From JACMOY01 sp038322575 (GTDB taxonomy: Bacteria; Actinomycetota; Actinomycetes; Actinomycetales; Angustibacteraceae), in contig JBBQGB010000007.1 in NCBI GenBank assembly GCA_038322575.1, forward strand, positions 12,398 to 76,397: a stretch of 64,000 nt of DNA, read 5' to 3'. Shown one piece after another: positions 8,247 through 17,800 of the stretch. The notes beneath the pieces are model-generated. The model worked only from the letters and a program-made list of their open reading frames with translations. It was not told where the DNA came from and did no database searches. Position 1 is the first letter of the stretch, and the number at the start of each line of letters is the position of its first letter. The position numbers and the translations under genes were made by a program.

Positions 8247-9179
8247 TCACAGTCCGAGCCGCAGGAACGCGAACCCGGGGTAGACGGCGAACAGGACGGT
8301 GACCGGCAGGATCAGGAACACCACGGGGATCATCATCAGGATCTCCTTCTTGCCCGCGGCGTCCATCAGGGCGCGCTGGCCCGCCTCGCGGACGTCCTGG
8401 GCCTGGGCGTGCAGGACGTCGGCCAGCGGGGTGCCGCGCTCGACCGCCACGACGACGCCGTCGACGAACCGGGCCAGCGGCACCAGTGCGGTGCGGTCGG
8501 CGAGCGCCTGCAGCGCCGTGGTCAGCGGGGCCCCGGCGCGGGTGTCGGCGAGGGTCCGCCGCAGCTCGTCGGCCAGCTCGCCGTCGCTGAGCCGGGCCAC
8601 CCGCTCGAGCGCCGCGCTCGGCCCCTCACCCGCGCTCACGGCCAGGGCCAGCATCTCGGCCACGGTGGGGAACTGCGTGAGCAACCGCTGCTCGCGCCGG
8701 GTCGCCTGCGCCGTAAGCACCCAGTCGCGCCCCGCCACTCCCGCCGCACCGCAGAGCAGGGCGAGCACCGCCAGAGCCGGGGCCGAGCCGGCGCCGCGCC
8801 ACCAGGCGGCCGCCGCGACGAGCGACCCGGCCGCCAGGCCGGTGGCCCCCCAGAGCACCTGCTCGGCGCGCAGCGCGTCGACCTCGGGCTCGCGCCCGGC
8901 GCGCACCAGGCGGCGACGCACCGAAGCGCTGCCGCCGAGGATCGTGTCGACCCGTCGGCCCGCTGCGGCGACGAGCGGAGCCAGGAACCGAACCGTCACC
9001 GTCGGAGCCCCCACCGGGGTGCGACCCAGCAAGCGGCTCGCGGGTGTCGTGTCGCGCAGGTACGGCCCCAGCCGGGCGTCCAGATCCACCCGACGCACCG
9101 CCTGGGTGCGCATCGCGACCACCAGCAGACCGAGGCCCGCACCCAGGCCGACGAGGGCGCCCTGCACCCAGGGCGTCAC
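8247..9179 (-). CDS. tadC: Type II secretion F-domain protein TadC
   Basis: 310 residues from GTG 9179, which overlaps the tadB stop (GTGA). The N-terminal membrane segment (GALVGLGAGLGLLVVAM) and two C-terminal ones (EILMMIPVVFLILPVTVLFAVYPGF) flank a cytosolic T2SSF domain (TQFPTVAEMLALAVSAGEG). TadB and TadC form the inner-membrane platform on which TadA acts during pilus assembly. Confidence 0.9.
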   Translation of the reverse strand: MTPWVQGALVGLGAGLGLLVVAMRTQAVRRVDLDARLGPYLRDTTPASRLLGRTPVGAPTVTVRFLAPLVAAAGRRVDTILGGSASVRRRLVRAGREPEVDALRAEQVLWGATGLAAGSLVAAAAWWRGAGSAPALAVLALLCGAAGVAGRDWVLTAQATRREQRLLTQFPTVAEMLALAVSAGEGPSAALERVARLSDGELADELRRTLADTRAGAPLTTALQALADRTALVPLARFVDGVVVAVERGTPLADVLHAQAQDVREAGQRALMDAAGKKEILMMIPVVFLILPVTVLFAVYPGFAFLRLGL

Positions 9180-10039
9180 CGCAGGACCCGCTGCTCGTCG
9201 GGCAGCCGCGCGATCCGGAGCATGAGCTGGTAGGCGACGACCGTGGTGAGGGCACCGACCACCAGCACGGCCGCCCCGGCCGGGCGGTCGTACGCCGCGA
9301 TGGACTCGGGCCGGGTCGCCAGCAGCGTGAGGACGATCCACGGCGCGGCGACCGCCAGCCGCGCCGCGTTGACCGTCCAGCCCTGTCTGCTCTCGAGCTC
9401 GGAGCGCGTGCGCGCGTCCTGGCGCAGGAACGCCGACAGCGTGCGCAGCAGCCGGCCCAGGTCACTGCCCCCGACCTCTCGGGCGATGCGCAGCGACTCG
9501 ATCACGCGGTCGGCCACGGGGTCGGCGAGCCGGTCCTTGAGTGCATCCAGACAGTCCTGGAACCGCCCAGTGGCGCGGTAGTCCTCGGCGAACGCCGCGA
9601 ACGACGGCTGCAGCGACTCGGGGCCCCGCGATCCCAGCTGCGACAGGGCCTCTGGCAACGACAGGCCCGCCCGCACGGCCGACGAGAGGTTGTCGACGAC
9701 GTCCGGCCACAGGTCGCGGAGCAGCGCGCGGCGCCGTCGGGCACGCGATCGCACGACGAGTAGCGGCGCTGCCACCGCCATCGCGGCGAAGCAGACGGCC
9801 AACGGGGTCACCGACGTGGCGCCGAGCACCAGCAGCAGCACGATCGCCCCCAGTGCCGCGCTGCCGGCGAGCAGCCTGGCCGGGCTGAGCCCCTCGAACC
9901 CGGCTTGGCGCAGGTCGTCCAGCAGCGCGAGGCGCCGGGCGGACGGCGGGTGCGGCGCGCGGGGCGGGCGCGGCCAGGTCGACCACCACAGGCAGAACAG
10001 TCCGCTGCCCAGCCCGAGCCCGAGCAGGACGCCGGTCAC
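9176..10039 (-). CDS. tadB: Type II secretion F-domain protein TadB
   Basis: 287 residues from GTG 10039, overlapping the tadA stop by 4 bp. Hydrophobic segments lie at the N-terminus, near residues 57-95 and at the C-terminus. The T2SSF domain is recognisable (LWPDVVDNLSSAVRAGLSLPEAL and AREVGGSDLGRLLRTLSAFLR). It is the partner of TadC in the Flp pilus platform. Confidence 0.9.
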   Translation of the reverse strand: MTGVLLGLGLGSGLFCLWWSTWPRPPRAPHPPSARRLALLDDLRQAGFEGLSPARLLAGSAALGAIVLLLVLGATSVTPLAVCFAAMAVAAPLLVVRSRARRRRALLRDLWPDVVDNLSSAVRAGLSLPEALSQLGSRGPESLQPSFAAFAEDYRATGRFQDCLDALKDRLADPVADRVIESLRIAREVGGSDLGRLLRTLSAFLRQDARTRSELESRQGWTVNAARLAVAAPWIVLTLLATRPESIAAYDRPAGAAVLVVGALTTVVAYQLMLRIARLPDEQRVLR

Positions 10040-11283
10040 GGGAGCACCTGCGCGTCGGAGCCGTCCCGCCCCAGCAGCTGCGCCACGTCCACGCCGATCC
10101 GTTCGTACCGCTCGAGATGCGGCGGGAACCCCGCGGACCGCACCAGCTGACCACCGCGGGTGGTGAAGATGTCAGCCACCTCGACGACGTCCCCCTCGAC
10201 GCGCCCGGGCACACCCACGACCTCGCGCACACGGCGCGAACCGTTCGGTTCCAGACCCACGTGCACGACGAGGTCGATGCTGGCCGCGACGGTCGGGACG
10301 ACGAAGCGCGACCCCACGTTCTCGCCCGCCAGCAGGGGGAGCGTGCACATCTTCGTGATCGCCTCGCGGGCGCTGTTGGCGTGGACCGTGCACATGCCGG
10401 GCAGCCCGCTGTTGAGGGCGAGCAGCATGTCCAGGCTCTCCTCCTGGCGCACCTCGCCCACGATGATGCGCGAGGGGCGCATGCGCAGGGACTCCTTCAC
10501 CAAGCGCCGCAACGGGATCTCACCGGTGCCCTCGAGGCTGGGCTGCCGGCACTGCAGCGCGACGACGTCCCGTGCGGCGATGCGCAGCTCGAAGACCTCC
10601 TCGCAGGTGATGATCCGCTCGCGGGAGTCGATCGCCCCGGCGAGGCAGTTCAGCAGGGTCGTCTTGCCGGCCTGGGTGCCGCCGGCGACCAGGACGTTCA
10701 GCCCGGCGCGCACGCTCGCGTCCAGGAATCGCGCCGCGTGGGCCGTGAGGCTGCCCAGCCGGACGAGGTCCTCGAGGTGGCTCGCCTTGACGACGAACTT
10801 GCGCACGTTCAGGGCCCAGTGCTCTCGGGTCACGTCCGGGATCACCACGTGCAACCGCGACCCGTCCGGCAAGGTGGCGTCCACGAACGGCGAGCTGAGG
10901 TCGAGCCGGCGTCCCGATGCCTTCAGCATCCGCTCGACCAGGTCGCGCACGGTGTCGTCGTCCAGGATCGTCGTGGTCAGCTCGGCGACGCCGTCACGAG
11001 CCACGAACACCTTGGACGGCTCGTTCACCCAGATCTCCTCGACCCGCGGGTCGTCCAGGAACGGTTGCAGCGCACCGAAACCGGCGACGGCGTCCCACAC
11101 CCGCTGCACCGCGCCGGCCGGGTCGACCAGGGTTGGCAGGTTGCCGGACATCGACCGCTCGTCGTAGTCGGCGACGACGTCCGCGACCAGACCGCGCACG
11201 GCGTCGCCCTCGCGGACCGGGTCGACACCGGACCGGCGGATGAGCTCGCGCACCTCGAGCTCCACCTGCGCGATCGCGTCCAT
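10036..11283 (-). CDS. tadA: Tad pilus assembly ATPase TadA/CpaF
   Basis: 415 residues from ATG 11283, where the conserved N-terminus begins (QVELEVRELIRRSG) after a G-rich leader GGGGGTGG; the frame above it is not conserved and would run into the permease remnant. It is a VirB11/CpaF-type secretion ATPase with Walker A GGTQAGKTT near residue 198, the Asp box (ITCEEVFELRI), Walker B (RIIVGEVRQEE) and the His box (GMCTVHANS). It energises Flp pilus assembly. No cpaE/tadZ or prepilin-peptidase gene is in the window, although a CpaE-like gene usually lies just upstream. The operon tadA to tadG probably starts from the promoter at 11323-11351. Confidence 0.95.
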   Translation of the reverse strand: MDAIAQVELEVRELIRRSGVDPVREGDAVRGLVADVVADYDERSMSGNLPTLVDPAGAVQRVWDAVAGFGALQPFLDDPRVEEIWVNEPSKVFVARDGVAELTTTILDDDTVRDLVERMLKASGRRLDLSSPFVDATLPDGSRLHVVIPDVTREHWALNVRKFVVKASHLEDLVRLGSLTAHAARFLDASVRAGLNVLVAGGTQAGKTTLLNCLAGAIDSRERIITCEEVFELRIAARDVVALQCRQPSLEGTGEIPLRRLVKESLRMRPSRIIVGEVRQEESLDMLLALNSGLPGMCTVHANSAREAITKMCTLPLLAGENVGSRFVVPTVAASIDLVVHVGLEPNGSRRVREVVGVPGRVEGDVVEVADIFTTRGGQLVRSAGFPPHLERYERIGVDVAQLLGRDGSDAQVLP

Positions 11284-11322
11284 CTGGTCCACCCCCTGCC
11301 CCGGTCCGGCCCCCAGATGAGC

Positions 11323-11351
11323 ACCATAGGGGCCGCCGCCGTCGCCGAGAA
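11323..11351 (-). promoter_or_regulatory. Putative promoter of the tad operon
   Basis: Read on the minus strand there is TTCTCG (11351-11346), a 17-bp spacer and TATGGT (11328-11323), about 40 nt before the tadA start. The -10 is good and the spacing ideal; the -35 is a weak match. Confidence 0.4.
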
Positions 11352-11431
11352 GGGCTGCGTTGCAGGGTGTGGACGACCACGAGGAGCCTTCGAACGCTTT
11401 GTCCCAGCTCGACGCCAGTCGTCCCTCGGTG

Positions 11432-11666
11432 ACCGGCTCCGACACCAGCGCGACCCGACGCTGCTGGTCGCCGCCAACACCTCCGGCGGGGTCGTCGGCA
11501 CGATGATCAGCCCGCAGAACCTGACCATCGCCGCCACCGCGGTCGGGCTGATCGGGCGTGCGGCCGACATCCTGCCAAGGTGCTGCCGTGGAGCCTCGGC
11601 CTGATCATCGCCATGTGCCTGATCGTCGGCCTGCCGTCCACCGTCCTGTCGGGCATGCTGCCCTGA
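11432..11666 (+). pseudogene. Remnant of L-lactate permease (LctP/LldP family), C-terminal end
   Basis: Conceptual translation recovers the C-terminus of a lactate permease in three successive frames. TGSDTS lies in one frame at 11432-11449; DPTLLVAANTSGG, VVGTMISPQN and AATAVGLIGR follow in a second frame from 11452; and KVLPWSLGLIIAMC through VLSGMLP and a TGA continue in a third frame from 11577 to 11666. A single-base loss near 11574 and a deletion joining TGSDTS directly to DPTLL (skipping the SNALF-containing stretch of the family) explain the breaks. The rest of the roughly 550-residue protein is missing. The intact D-lactate dehydrogenase gene ends 43 bp away in convergent orientation, so this was probably part of a lactate-use locus. 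I know the family motifs from memory; a protein search would confirm it. Confidence 0.85.
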
Positions 11667-11709
11667 CCTGCGGAGCGCCTGCGGAGGCGATGCTCGGCTA
11701 CCGCTGGCC

Positions 11710-14544
11710 TCAGCCGCGGGTGACCCGCTCCAGCAGCTCCAGCAGCGGCACGTACGGCCGGCCTGTGGCCCGGGACATGCCGATCTCGCAGGTGCGGTTG
11801 ACCGACGCGTAGGCGTCGAACGCGCGGGCGGTGATCTGCTCGGCCTGCTCCCGCGTCGCCGAGGCCGTCAGCTCGGGGTGCAGCATGCCTCGGTCGCCGG
11901 CGAACCCGCAGCACCCCCACGCGTCGGGCACCACGACCTCGTGCGCCACCCGGGCGGCCACCGCCCGCAGCGCCGCGTCCAGCCCGGCCCGCACCGACGA
12001 GCAGGTCGGATGCAGCGCGAGCGAACCGAGCCTGGTGCCCTCGGGCAGCGTCGGCAGCACCGCGGTGGCGACCCAGGCCACGGCGTCCACGACGTCGATG
12101 CCGGTCCCGTCGACGGTCCTGGTCCAGCCCTCGCTGCAGGTGGCGGAGTCCGACACCACCGGCAGCCGGCCGCCCTCGGTGGCCGCGGCCAGCCACGGGC
12201 GCACCCGCGCGCCCATGGCCGCATGGCCCTGGGTCAGACCCTTCGACGACCACGGCGTGCCGCAGCAGCGGTCGGCGATGCCCTCGGGCACCACCAGCGC
12301 CACCCCCGCCCGCTCGGCCAGCGCGAGCACCGCGGGGGTCACTCCCGCGTGGGCCCCGTCGGCACCGCGCTCAGGGGCGAACATGCTGCTCTGGCAGGAC
12401 GGGAGGTACACGGCCGCGGGGTGCGCGTGCTGGTGCGGACGACGGGTGCTCCCACCCGCCGGCAGCGAGCGGTCCCAGCGGGGCACCCGGTCCTTGCCCG
12501 CGACGACGCGCGCCGCGCGACTGACCTGCTCCGGCACGGCGGGCGGCATCAGCGCCGCGCTGTTCAGGCCGGTGGCCGCCCCCTTCAGCGCCGCGCCCCA
12601 GTGGTTCGCCGCGACCTTCCAGCCGCCGTCGGAGAGCCGCCCCTGGACCTCGGCCCGCAGCCGCTTGACCAGGTCGCCGGTGTTGATGGCCACGGGGCAG
12701 GCGGTGGCGCACATGCCGTCCACGGCACAGGTCTGCACGGCGTCGTAGTCGTAGTCCGCGCGCAGCTGGGCGAGCAGCTCGGTGTCGCCCGCCGCCTCGG
12801 CGGCGGCCTGCTCCCGGCGCAGCACGATGCGCTGCCGCGGCGTCGTGGTCAGCTCACGGCTGGGGCAGACCGGCTCGCAGTAGCCGCACTCGGTGCACCG
12901 GTCGACTTCCTCGTCGACGGTGGGCAGCACCTTCAGGTGCTCCAGGTGCGCCGCGGGCGAGGCGCCCACGACGATGCCCGGGTTGAGCACCGAGGTGGGG
13001 TCGAACAGCCGCTTGACCTCGCACATCACGTCGTACAGCTCGGCCCCGTACTGGCGCGCGACGTACGGGGCCATCACCCGGCCGGTGCCGTGCTCGGCCT
13101 TCAGCGTGCCGCCGAGGCCGAGGACGAGGTCGACCATCTCCTCGGTGAAGGCCTCGAAGCGGTCGGGTGCCTCACCTGCGTGGAAGCGCTCGGTGAGCAT
13201 GAAGTGGATGTTGCCGTCCTTGGCGTGGCCGAAGATGACGTTGTCGCGATATCCGTGGCGGGCGAACAGGGTCGCCAGGCCGTCGCAGGTGACGGCCAGG
13301 TCGGCCGGCGGGACGGCGATGTCCTCCAGCAGCGCGGTGGTGCCGCTCGGGCGGGCACCGGCCACTGCGGGGTACAGGTTCTTGCGCAGCGTCCACAGCG
13401 CCTTGCGGGCACCCGTGTCGCGGCTGGGCGTGGTGGCGCCGACCAGGGGCAGGCCGGCCAGCATGGCGCGGGCGACCACCTCGTGCTCGACGAGCTCGTC
13501 GAGCTCGGCCGACTGCCACTCGACCAGCAGCGCGGCGTGGGCGTCGATCTGCATCCCGCGCAGCGCGGCGTCGGCGAGCGGGTCCACCTGCGCCACGCGC
13601 AGCGACGTGGCGTCGAACAGCTCGATGGCCGCGGGGCCCGACGCGATGAGCTCCGGCAGCGCCGAGGTGGCGCGATGCAGGTCGGCGAACGTCAGCAGCG
13701 CGGTGGCGGCATGGGGCCGCACCGGCAGCGTGGCGAACGTCGCCTCGGCCACGAACGCCAGCGTGCCCTCGCTGCCCACCAGCAGGTGCGTCAAGACGTC
13801 GACGGCCCGGTCGTGGTCCAGGAACGAGTTCAGCCCGTACCCCATCGTGTTCTTCAGCGAGAACTGCTGCTGGATGGTCGCCACCGAGGCCGCGTCGGAC
13901 CGCACCCGGTCGCGCAGCCGCAGCAGGCCCGCGTGCAGCTCGGGCTCGAGCGCACGCAGCCGAGCGTCGGCGTCCGCCGCGCCGGTGTCGATCGTGGTGC
14001 CCGACGGCAGCACCGCGACGACCGACTCGAGGGTCCGGTAGGTGTTGTGCTCGGTGCCACAGGTCATGCCGCTGGAGTTGTTGGCGATGACCCCGCCCAT
14101 GGTGCACGCGGACTCGCTGGCCGGGTCGGGCCCCAGCCGGCGCCCGTAGCGGGCCAGCCGCAGGTTGACCTGGCGCAACACCGCCCCAGGGCCCACCCGC
14201 ACCCGGCGGCCCTCGTCGAGCACCTCGATGGCGCCGAAGTGCCGGCGCACGTCGACCAGCACACTGTCGGTGACGGACTGCCCGCTCAGGCTGGTGCCGC
14301 CGGCGCGGAAGGTCAGGGGTGCGCCCAGCTCGGCGCACACCCTCATCACGGTCGCCACCTGGGCCGCGTCGGCCGGGGCCACCACGACCTGCGGGGTCAG
14401 CAGGTAGTGCGACGCGTCGTGCGCCATCCGCAGCCGGTCGGTCATGCCCAGGCTGACCGCCCCGGGCAGCGCCGAGGACAACCGCTCACCCAGCGTCCCG
14501 GTCGGCTGCGATCCCTGCCCCGCTGCCTGATCCGTCGCCGTCAT
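11710..14544 (-). CDS. FAD-linked oxidase / Fe-S D-lactate dehydrogenase, fused type
   Basis: 944 residues from ATG 14544; upstream codons in frame lack family character. Residues about 30-220 form the FAD-binding PCMH domain (TFRAGGTSLSGQS, GGVIANNSSGMTCG), residues about 240-530 the FAD-oxidase C domain (FGHAKDGNIHFM, KAEHGTGRVMAPY). Ferredoxin-type clusters follow with CTECGYCEPVCPS near 550 and CAVDGMCATACP near 603. The C-terminal part has two CCG motifs (RCCGTPW near 760, GCCGFAGD near 877), as in GlpC/LutA. This GlcD-GlpC-type fusion oxidises D-lactate (or a similar 2-hydroxy acid) and passes electrons to the quinone pool. The neighbouring lactate permease remnant supports lactate as substrate. 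Confidence 0.93.
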   Translation of the reverse strand: MTATDQAAGQGSQPTGTLGERLSSALPGAVSLGMTDRLRMAHDASHYLLTPQVVVAPADAAQVATVMRVCAELGAPLTFRAGGTSLSGQSVTDSVLVDVRRHFGAIEVLDEGRRVRVGPGAVLRQVNLRLARYGRRLGPDPASESACTMGGVIANNSSGMTCGTEHNTYRTLESVVAVLPSGTTIDTGAADADARLRALEPELHAGLLRLRDRVRSDAASVATIQQQFSLKNTMGYGLNSFLDHDRAVDVLTHLLVGSEGTLAFVAEATFATLPVRPHAATALLTFADLHRATSALPELIASGPAAIELFDATSLRVAQVDPLADAALRGMQIDAHAALLVEWQSAELDELVEHEVVARAMLAGLPLVGATTPSRDTGARKALWTLRKNLYPAVAGARPSGTTALLEDIAVPPADLAVTCDGLATLFARHGYRDNVIFGHAKDGNIHFMLTERFHAGEAPDRFEAFTEEMVDLVLGLGGTLKAEHGTGRVMAPYVARQYGAELYDVMCEVKRLFDPTSVLNPGIVVGASPAAHLEHLKVLPTVDEEVDRCTECGYCEPVCPSRELTTTPRQRIVLRREQAAAEAAGDTELLAQLRADYDYDAVQTCAVDGMCATACPVAINTGDLVKRLRAEVQGRLSDGGWKVAANHWGAALKGAATGLNSAALMPPAVPEQVSRAARVVAGKDRVPRWDRSLPAGGSTRRPHQHAHPAAVYLPSCQSSMFAPERGADGAHAGVTPAVLALAERAGVALVVPEGIADRCCGTPWSSKGLTQGHAAMGARVRPWLAAATEGGRLPVVSDSATCSEGWTRTVDGTGIDVVDAVAWVATAVLPTLPEGTRLGSLALHPTCSSVRAGLDAALRAVAARVAHEVVVPDAWGCCGFAGDRGMLHPELTASATREQAEQITARAFDAYASVNRTCEIGMSRATGRPYVPLLELLERVTRG

Positions 14545-14872
14545 GGGTCCCCGTCTCGTGGGAGGGCTCGCGCCCGCACGTCCGCGCCGTCGACGGCCGT
14601 TGCGTCCGCCCAACATAGGCGCGCCCCGCACCCCTGTGGACGACGGGAGCGAGCAACCGCGCCGCCGGGGCACCTTCGTGCCGTGTGCCCTCCCTGGGCT
14701 GCCCGCCGCGTCCAGCCCCCGCGACACCCGGCCGTCGCACCCGCGAGGTCAGCACGCCGTACCGTCCCCGTCGACGGTCACGACACGGCCACCGGCGCGT
14801 CGGCGGTAGGTCCGCAGGCGCCCCTGTGGACGACGCCGGCGGCGGTGCGCGCGGCCCGGTCAGACTGCTCGG
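14545..14872. other. Divergent intergenic region with paired 15-bp repeat
   Basis: 328 bp without a convincing gene between the divergent dehydrogenase and FHA-FtsK genes. It holds two exact copies of CCCCTGTGGACGACG (14631-14645 and 14821-14835), each containing a TCGTCCACA nonamer on the minus strand that matches the relaxed Streptomyces DnaA box. A possible dehydrogenase promoter is TCCACA (14640-14635), 17 bp, TATGTT (14617-14612) on the minus strand; it overlaps the first repeat. Confidence 0.5.
14861..14866 (+). promoter_or_regulatory. -10 hexamer CAGACT for leaderless FHA-FtsK mRNA
   Basis: CAGACT ends 6 nt before the GTG at 14873 and no Shine-Dalgarno is present, the same geometry as at other genes of this window. 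It supports 14873 rather than 14876 as the start. Confidence 0.45.
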
Positions 14873-17800
14873 GTGGTGACCCTGCGCTGCTCCGTGGTCG
14901 ACCCCGCCCGCGACGCCGGCCCCATCGACGTCGAGCTCTCGGCGCCGGCGGGCACGACCTGGCGCCAGGTCCGCGACCGGGTCCTGGACGCCTGCGCGAT
15001 GGTGTCCGGAACCCCCCTGGTCAGCGACTGCGCGCCCGTCGACGGCGACGACGTCCTCGGCCGGCCGCCGCTGCTGGACGGCGTCCTGCTCGTCGCCGGC
15101 GCAGCCGACCTGGTGCCCCGCGCCCGCGGCCTGCTGCAGCTGCACGTCGTCGGGGGCCCGGACAGCGGCCGGGTGCACGCCCTGCCCCCCGGCGAGCACC
15201 GGGTGGGCCGCTCGCCGCGCGCCGAGATCCGGATCGAGGACGCCGACACGTCCCGGTGGCACCTGGCGGTGCGCGTCGCGCCGGACGGCGTCACGGTCCG
15301 CGACCTGGGGTCGGTGAACGGGACGACGGTCGAGGGCACCCGCATCGGCGAGGACCCGCACCCGGTGCAACCCGGCAGACGCATCCGTGCCGGGCGCAGC
15401 ACGCTGGTGGTGCGCTCGCCGGCGGTCCCACCAGCGGCCACGCGGATCAGCCATGAGGGCGCGATCGAGGTCAACCCCGGGCCACGCCCGCGGACCGCAC
15501 GAGCGCCGGTCGAACTGCACCGCCCGGGCCCGAACCCGACCGAGCGGCGCCAGGGGGTGCCGTGGCTGGCCATGGTGCTGCCGCTGGCGGTCGCGGTGCC
15601 GGCGGCGGTCCTCACCCGCCAGCCCATGTTCCTGCTGTTCGCCCTGATGAGCCCGGTGATGATCCTCGGCACCACCGTGTCCGAGCGCACCCGCGGCCGA
15701 CGCGAGCGCGACCATGCACAGGCCGACCACGCCCGGCGCGTGGCAGGCGTCGACGCCGCCCTCGCCGCGGCGCTGCGGGACGACCTGGGGTGCCGCCGGG
15801 CCGACGCACCGGACGCCGCCGAGCTGCTGCGCTGCGTGAGCGGGCCGTCGGCCCGGCTCTGGGAGCGCGGCGCGGCGAGCCCCGACGTCCTCACCCTGCT
15901 GCTCGGCTCCGGTCGGATCCGGGCCCGGGTGCGGGTCGTGCGCCCTGACGGGTCCACCGAGGACCACCACCTCGACGACGCGCCGGTGACGGTCTCGCTG
16001 CCGGACGTCGGCCACCTGGGTCTGGCCGGACACCGGGCCCAGGTGCTCGCGGTCGGCCGCCACCTGGTCGCCCAGGTGGCCGCCTGGCACTCACCTCGGG
16101 TCGTGCGGCTCGTGGTGCTGGGCAGCACCGCCGACTGGGGCTGGAGCCGCTGGCTCCCGCACCAGACGGGGCCCGGGCCGGTCGACGACGTGGACGACGC
16201 GCGTGCTCTGGTGGCCACGCTGCTCGAGCGGGCCCGGCGCCAGGGCGACGAGATGCGCGCCGGCGAGCCGGCGCTGCTGACCGTGCTGGTCGTCGACCGG
16301 GCCGGCACCCGACGCTCGCTGCCGGGGCTGGCGGACCTGATGGTCGCGGGACCGGCCGCCGGCGTCCACACCATCTGCCTGGACGACGACCTCTCGGGGC
16401 TGGCCGGTGAGTGCCGCGCCACCTTCGACGTCGGCCCGGGCAGCGGGCGGCTGGTGACCGAGCAGGCGTGCGTCGAGGACGTGCGGTGGGACGGCGTGTC
16501 GGCGGGGTTGGCCGAGCGGGTGGCACGCGCCCTGTGCCCGATGCGCGACGCGGCACCGCAGTCCGCAGCCGCCGTCCTGCCGACCGACGTGCGGCTGCTC
16601 GACCTGCTGGACGTCGACGCGACCGACCCCGCATCGATTGTCGGGGGCTGGAACCGTTGCGCTGCAACCACACTGGTCACCCTCGGCGTCGGCCCCGACG
16701 GTCCGGTCGTGGTCGACCTGCGTCGCGACGGGCCGCACGTGCTGGTGGCCGGTACGACGGGCGCCGGCAAGTCCGAGCTGCTGCAGACGCTGGTGGCGGG
16801 GCTGGCCGTCACCAACCGCCCCGACCAGCTGTCCTTCGTCCTGGTGGACTACAAGGGCGGTGCCGCCTTCGGCGGCTGCGCCGAGCTCGCCCACACCGCC
16901 GGCCTGGTCACCGACCTGGACGAGCACCTGGCCGAGCGGGCGCTCACCAGCCTGGGCGCCGAGCTCGCCCGGCGTGAGCGCCTGCTGCGCGACACCGCGT
17001 GCCCCGACGTCGAGGCGTACCACCGGCTGCGGGTGGCCGACCCGCGCCTGCCCGCGCTGCCGCGGCTGGTCGTGGTGATCGACGAGTTCCGCGTGCTGGC
17101 CGAGGAGCTGCCGGCGTTCGTCACCGGACTGGTGCGCATCGCGGCGGTCGGACGCTCGCTCGGTGTGCACCTCGTGCTCGCGACGCAGCGCCCCGCCGGC
17201 ATCGTCACCGCCGACATCAAGGCCAACCTGAGCCTGCGCATCGCGCTGCGACTGCGGGACCGCTCCGACTCCGACGACGTCCTCGAGGCGCCCGACGCGG
17301 CCCGCATCGATGCGCAGACCCCCGGAAGGGCGCTGTCCCGCAACGGCTCTGGCGCACTGACCCTGTTCCAGGTGGCCCGCGTCAACGGCTCCCACCCGGC
17401 GGACGACGAGCCGATCCGGGTGCACCGTGTCGGCGAGCCGCCACCGAGCACCGAGCGGTCCGACGACGACCTCGGCCGCGTCGTCGTGGCGCTGCGCGAG
17501 GCGACGCGCCTGGCGGACGTCGTCCCCGCTCCCCCGGCCTGGCTCGCCCCGCTGCCGACCACCGTCGGCGTCCACGAGCTGGCCCGGACCCCCGACGACG
17601 GTGGCGGGGTCGCGATCGGCCTGGTCGACCTGCCCGCCGAGCAGCGCCAGCCGCCGCTCACCTGGGACCCTGCACGCGACGGGCACCTCGGCCTGTGCGG
17701 CGGGCCGCGCAGCGGCCGCACCCGGGGGATCCTCACCATCGCCCTGTCACTCGCGGCCGCCACCGCACCCGACGACCTGCACCTGCACCTGGTGGACGCC

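Noticed and set aside
11284..11445. N-terminal extension of TadA up to 11445
   Set aside because: The added 54 residues are not conserved-looking, overlap the lactate permease debris and a probable promoter, and the family N-terminus fits ATG 11283.
14545..14872. DnaA-box-like nonamers considered as a replication origin
   Set aside because: Only two imperfect boxes, no AT-rich unwinding region and no dnaA, dnaN or rpmH nearby.
11878..15456. Open frame of 1192 codons on the plus strand opposite the D-lactate dehydrogenase
   Set aside because: It is antisense to a fully recognisable enzyme and consists of Arg/Gly/His/Gln-rich sequence typical of shadow frames in high-GC DNA; it also runs across the start of the FtsK-like gene.
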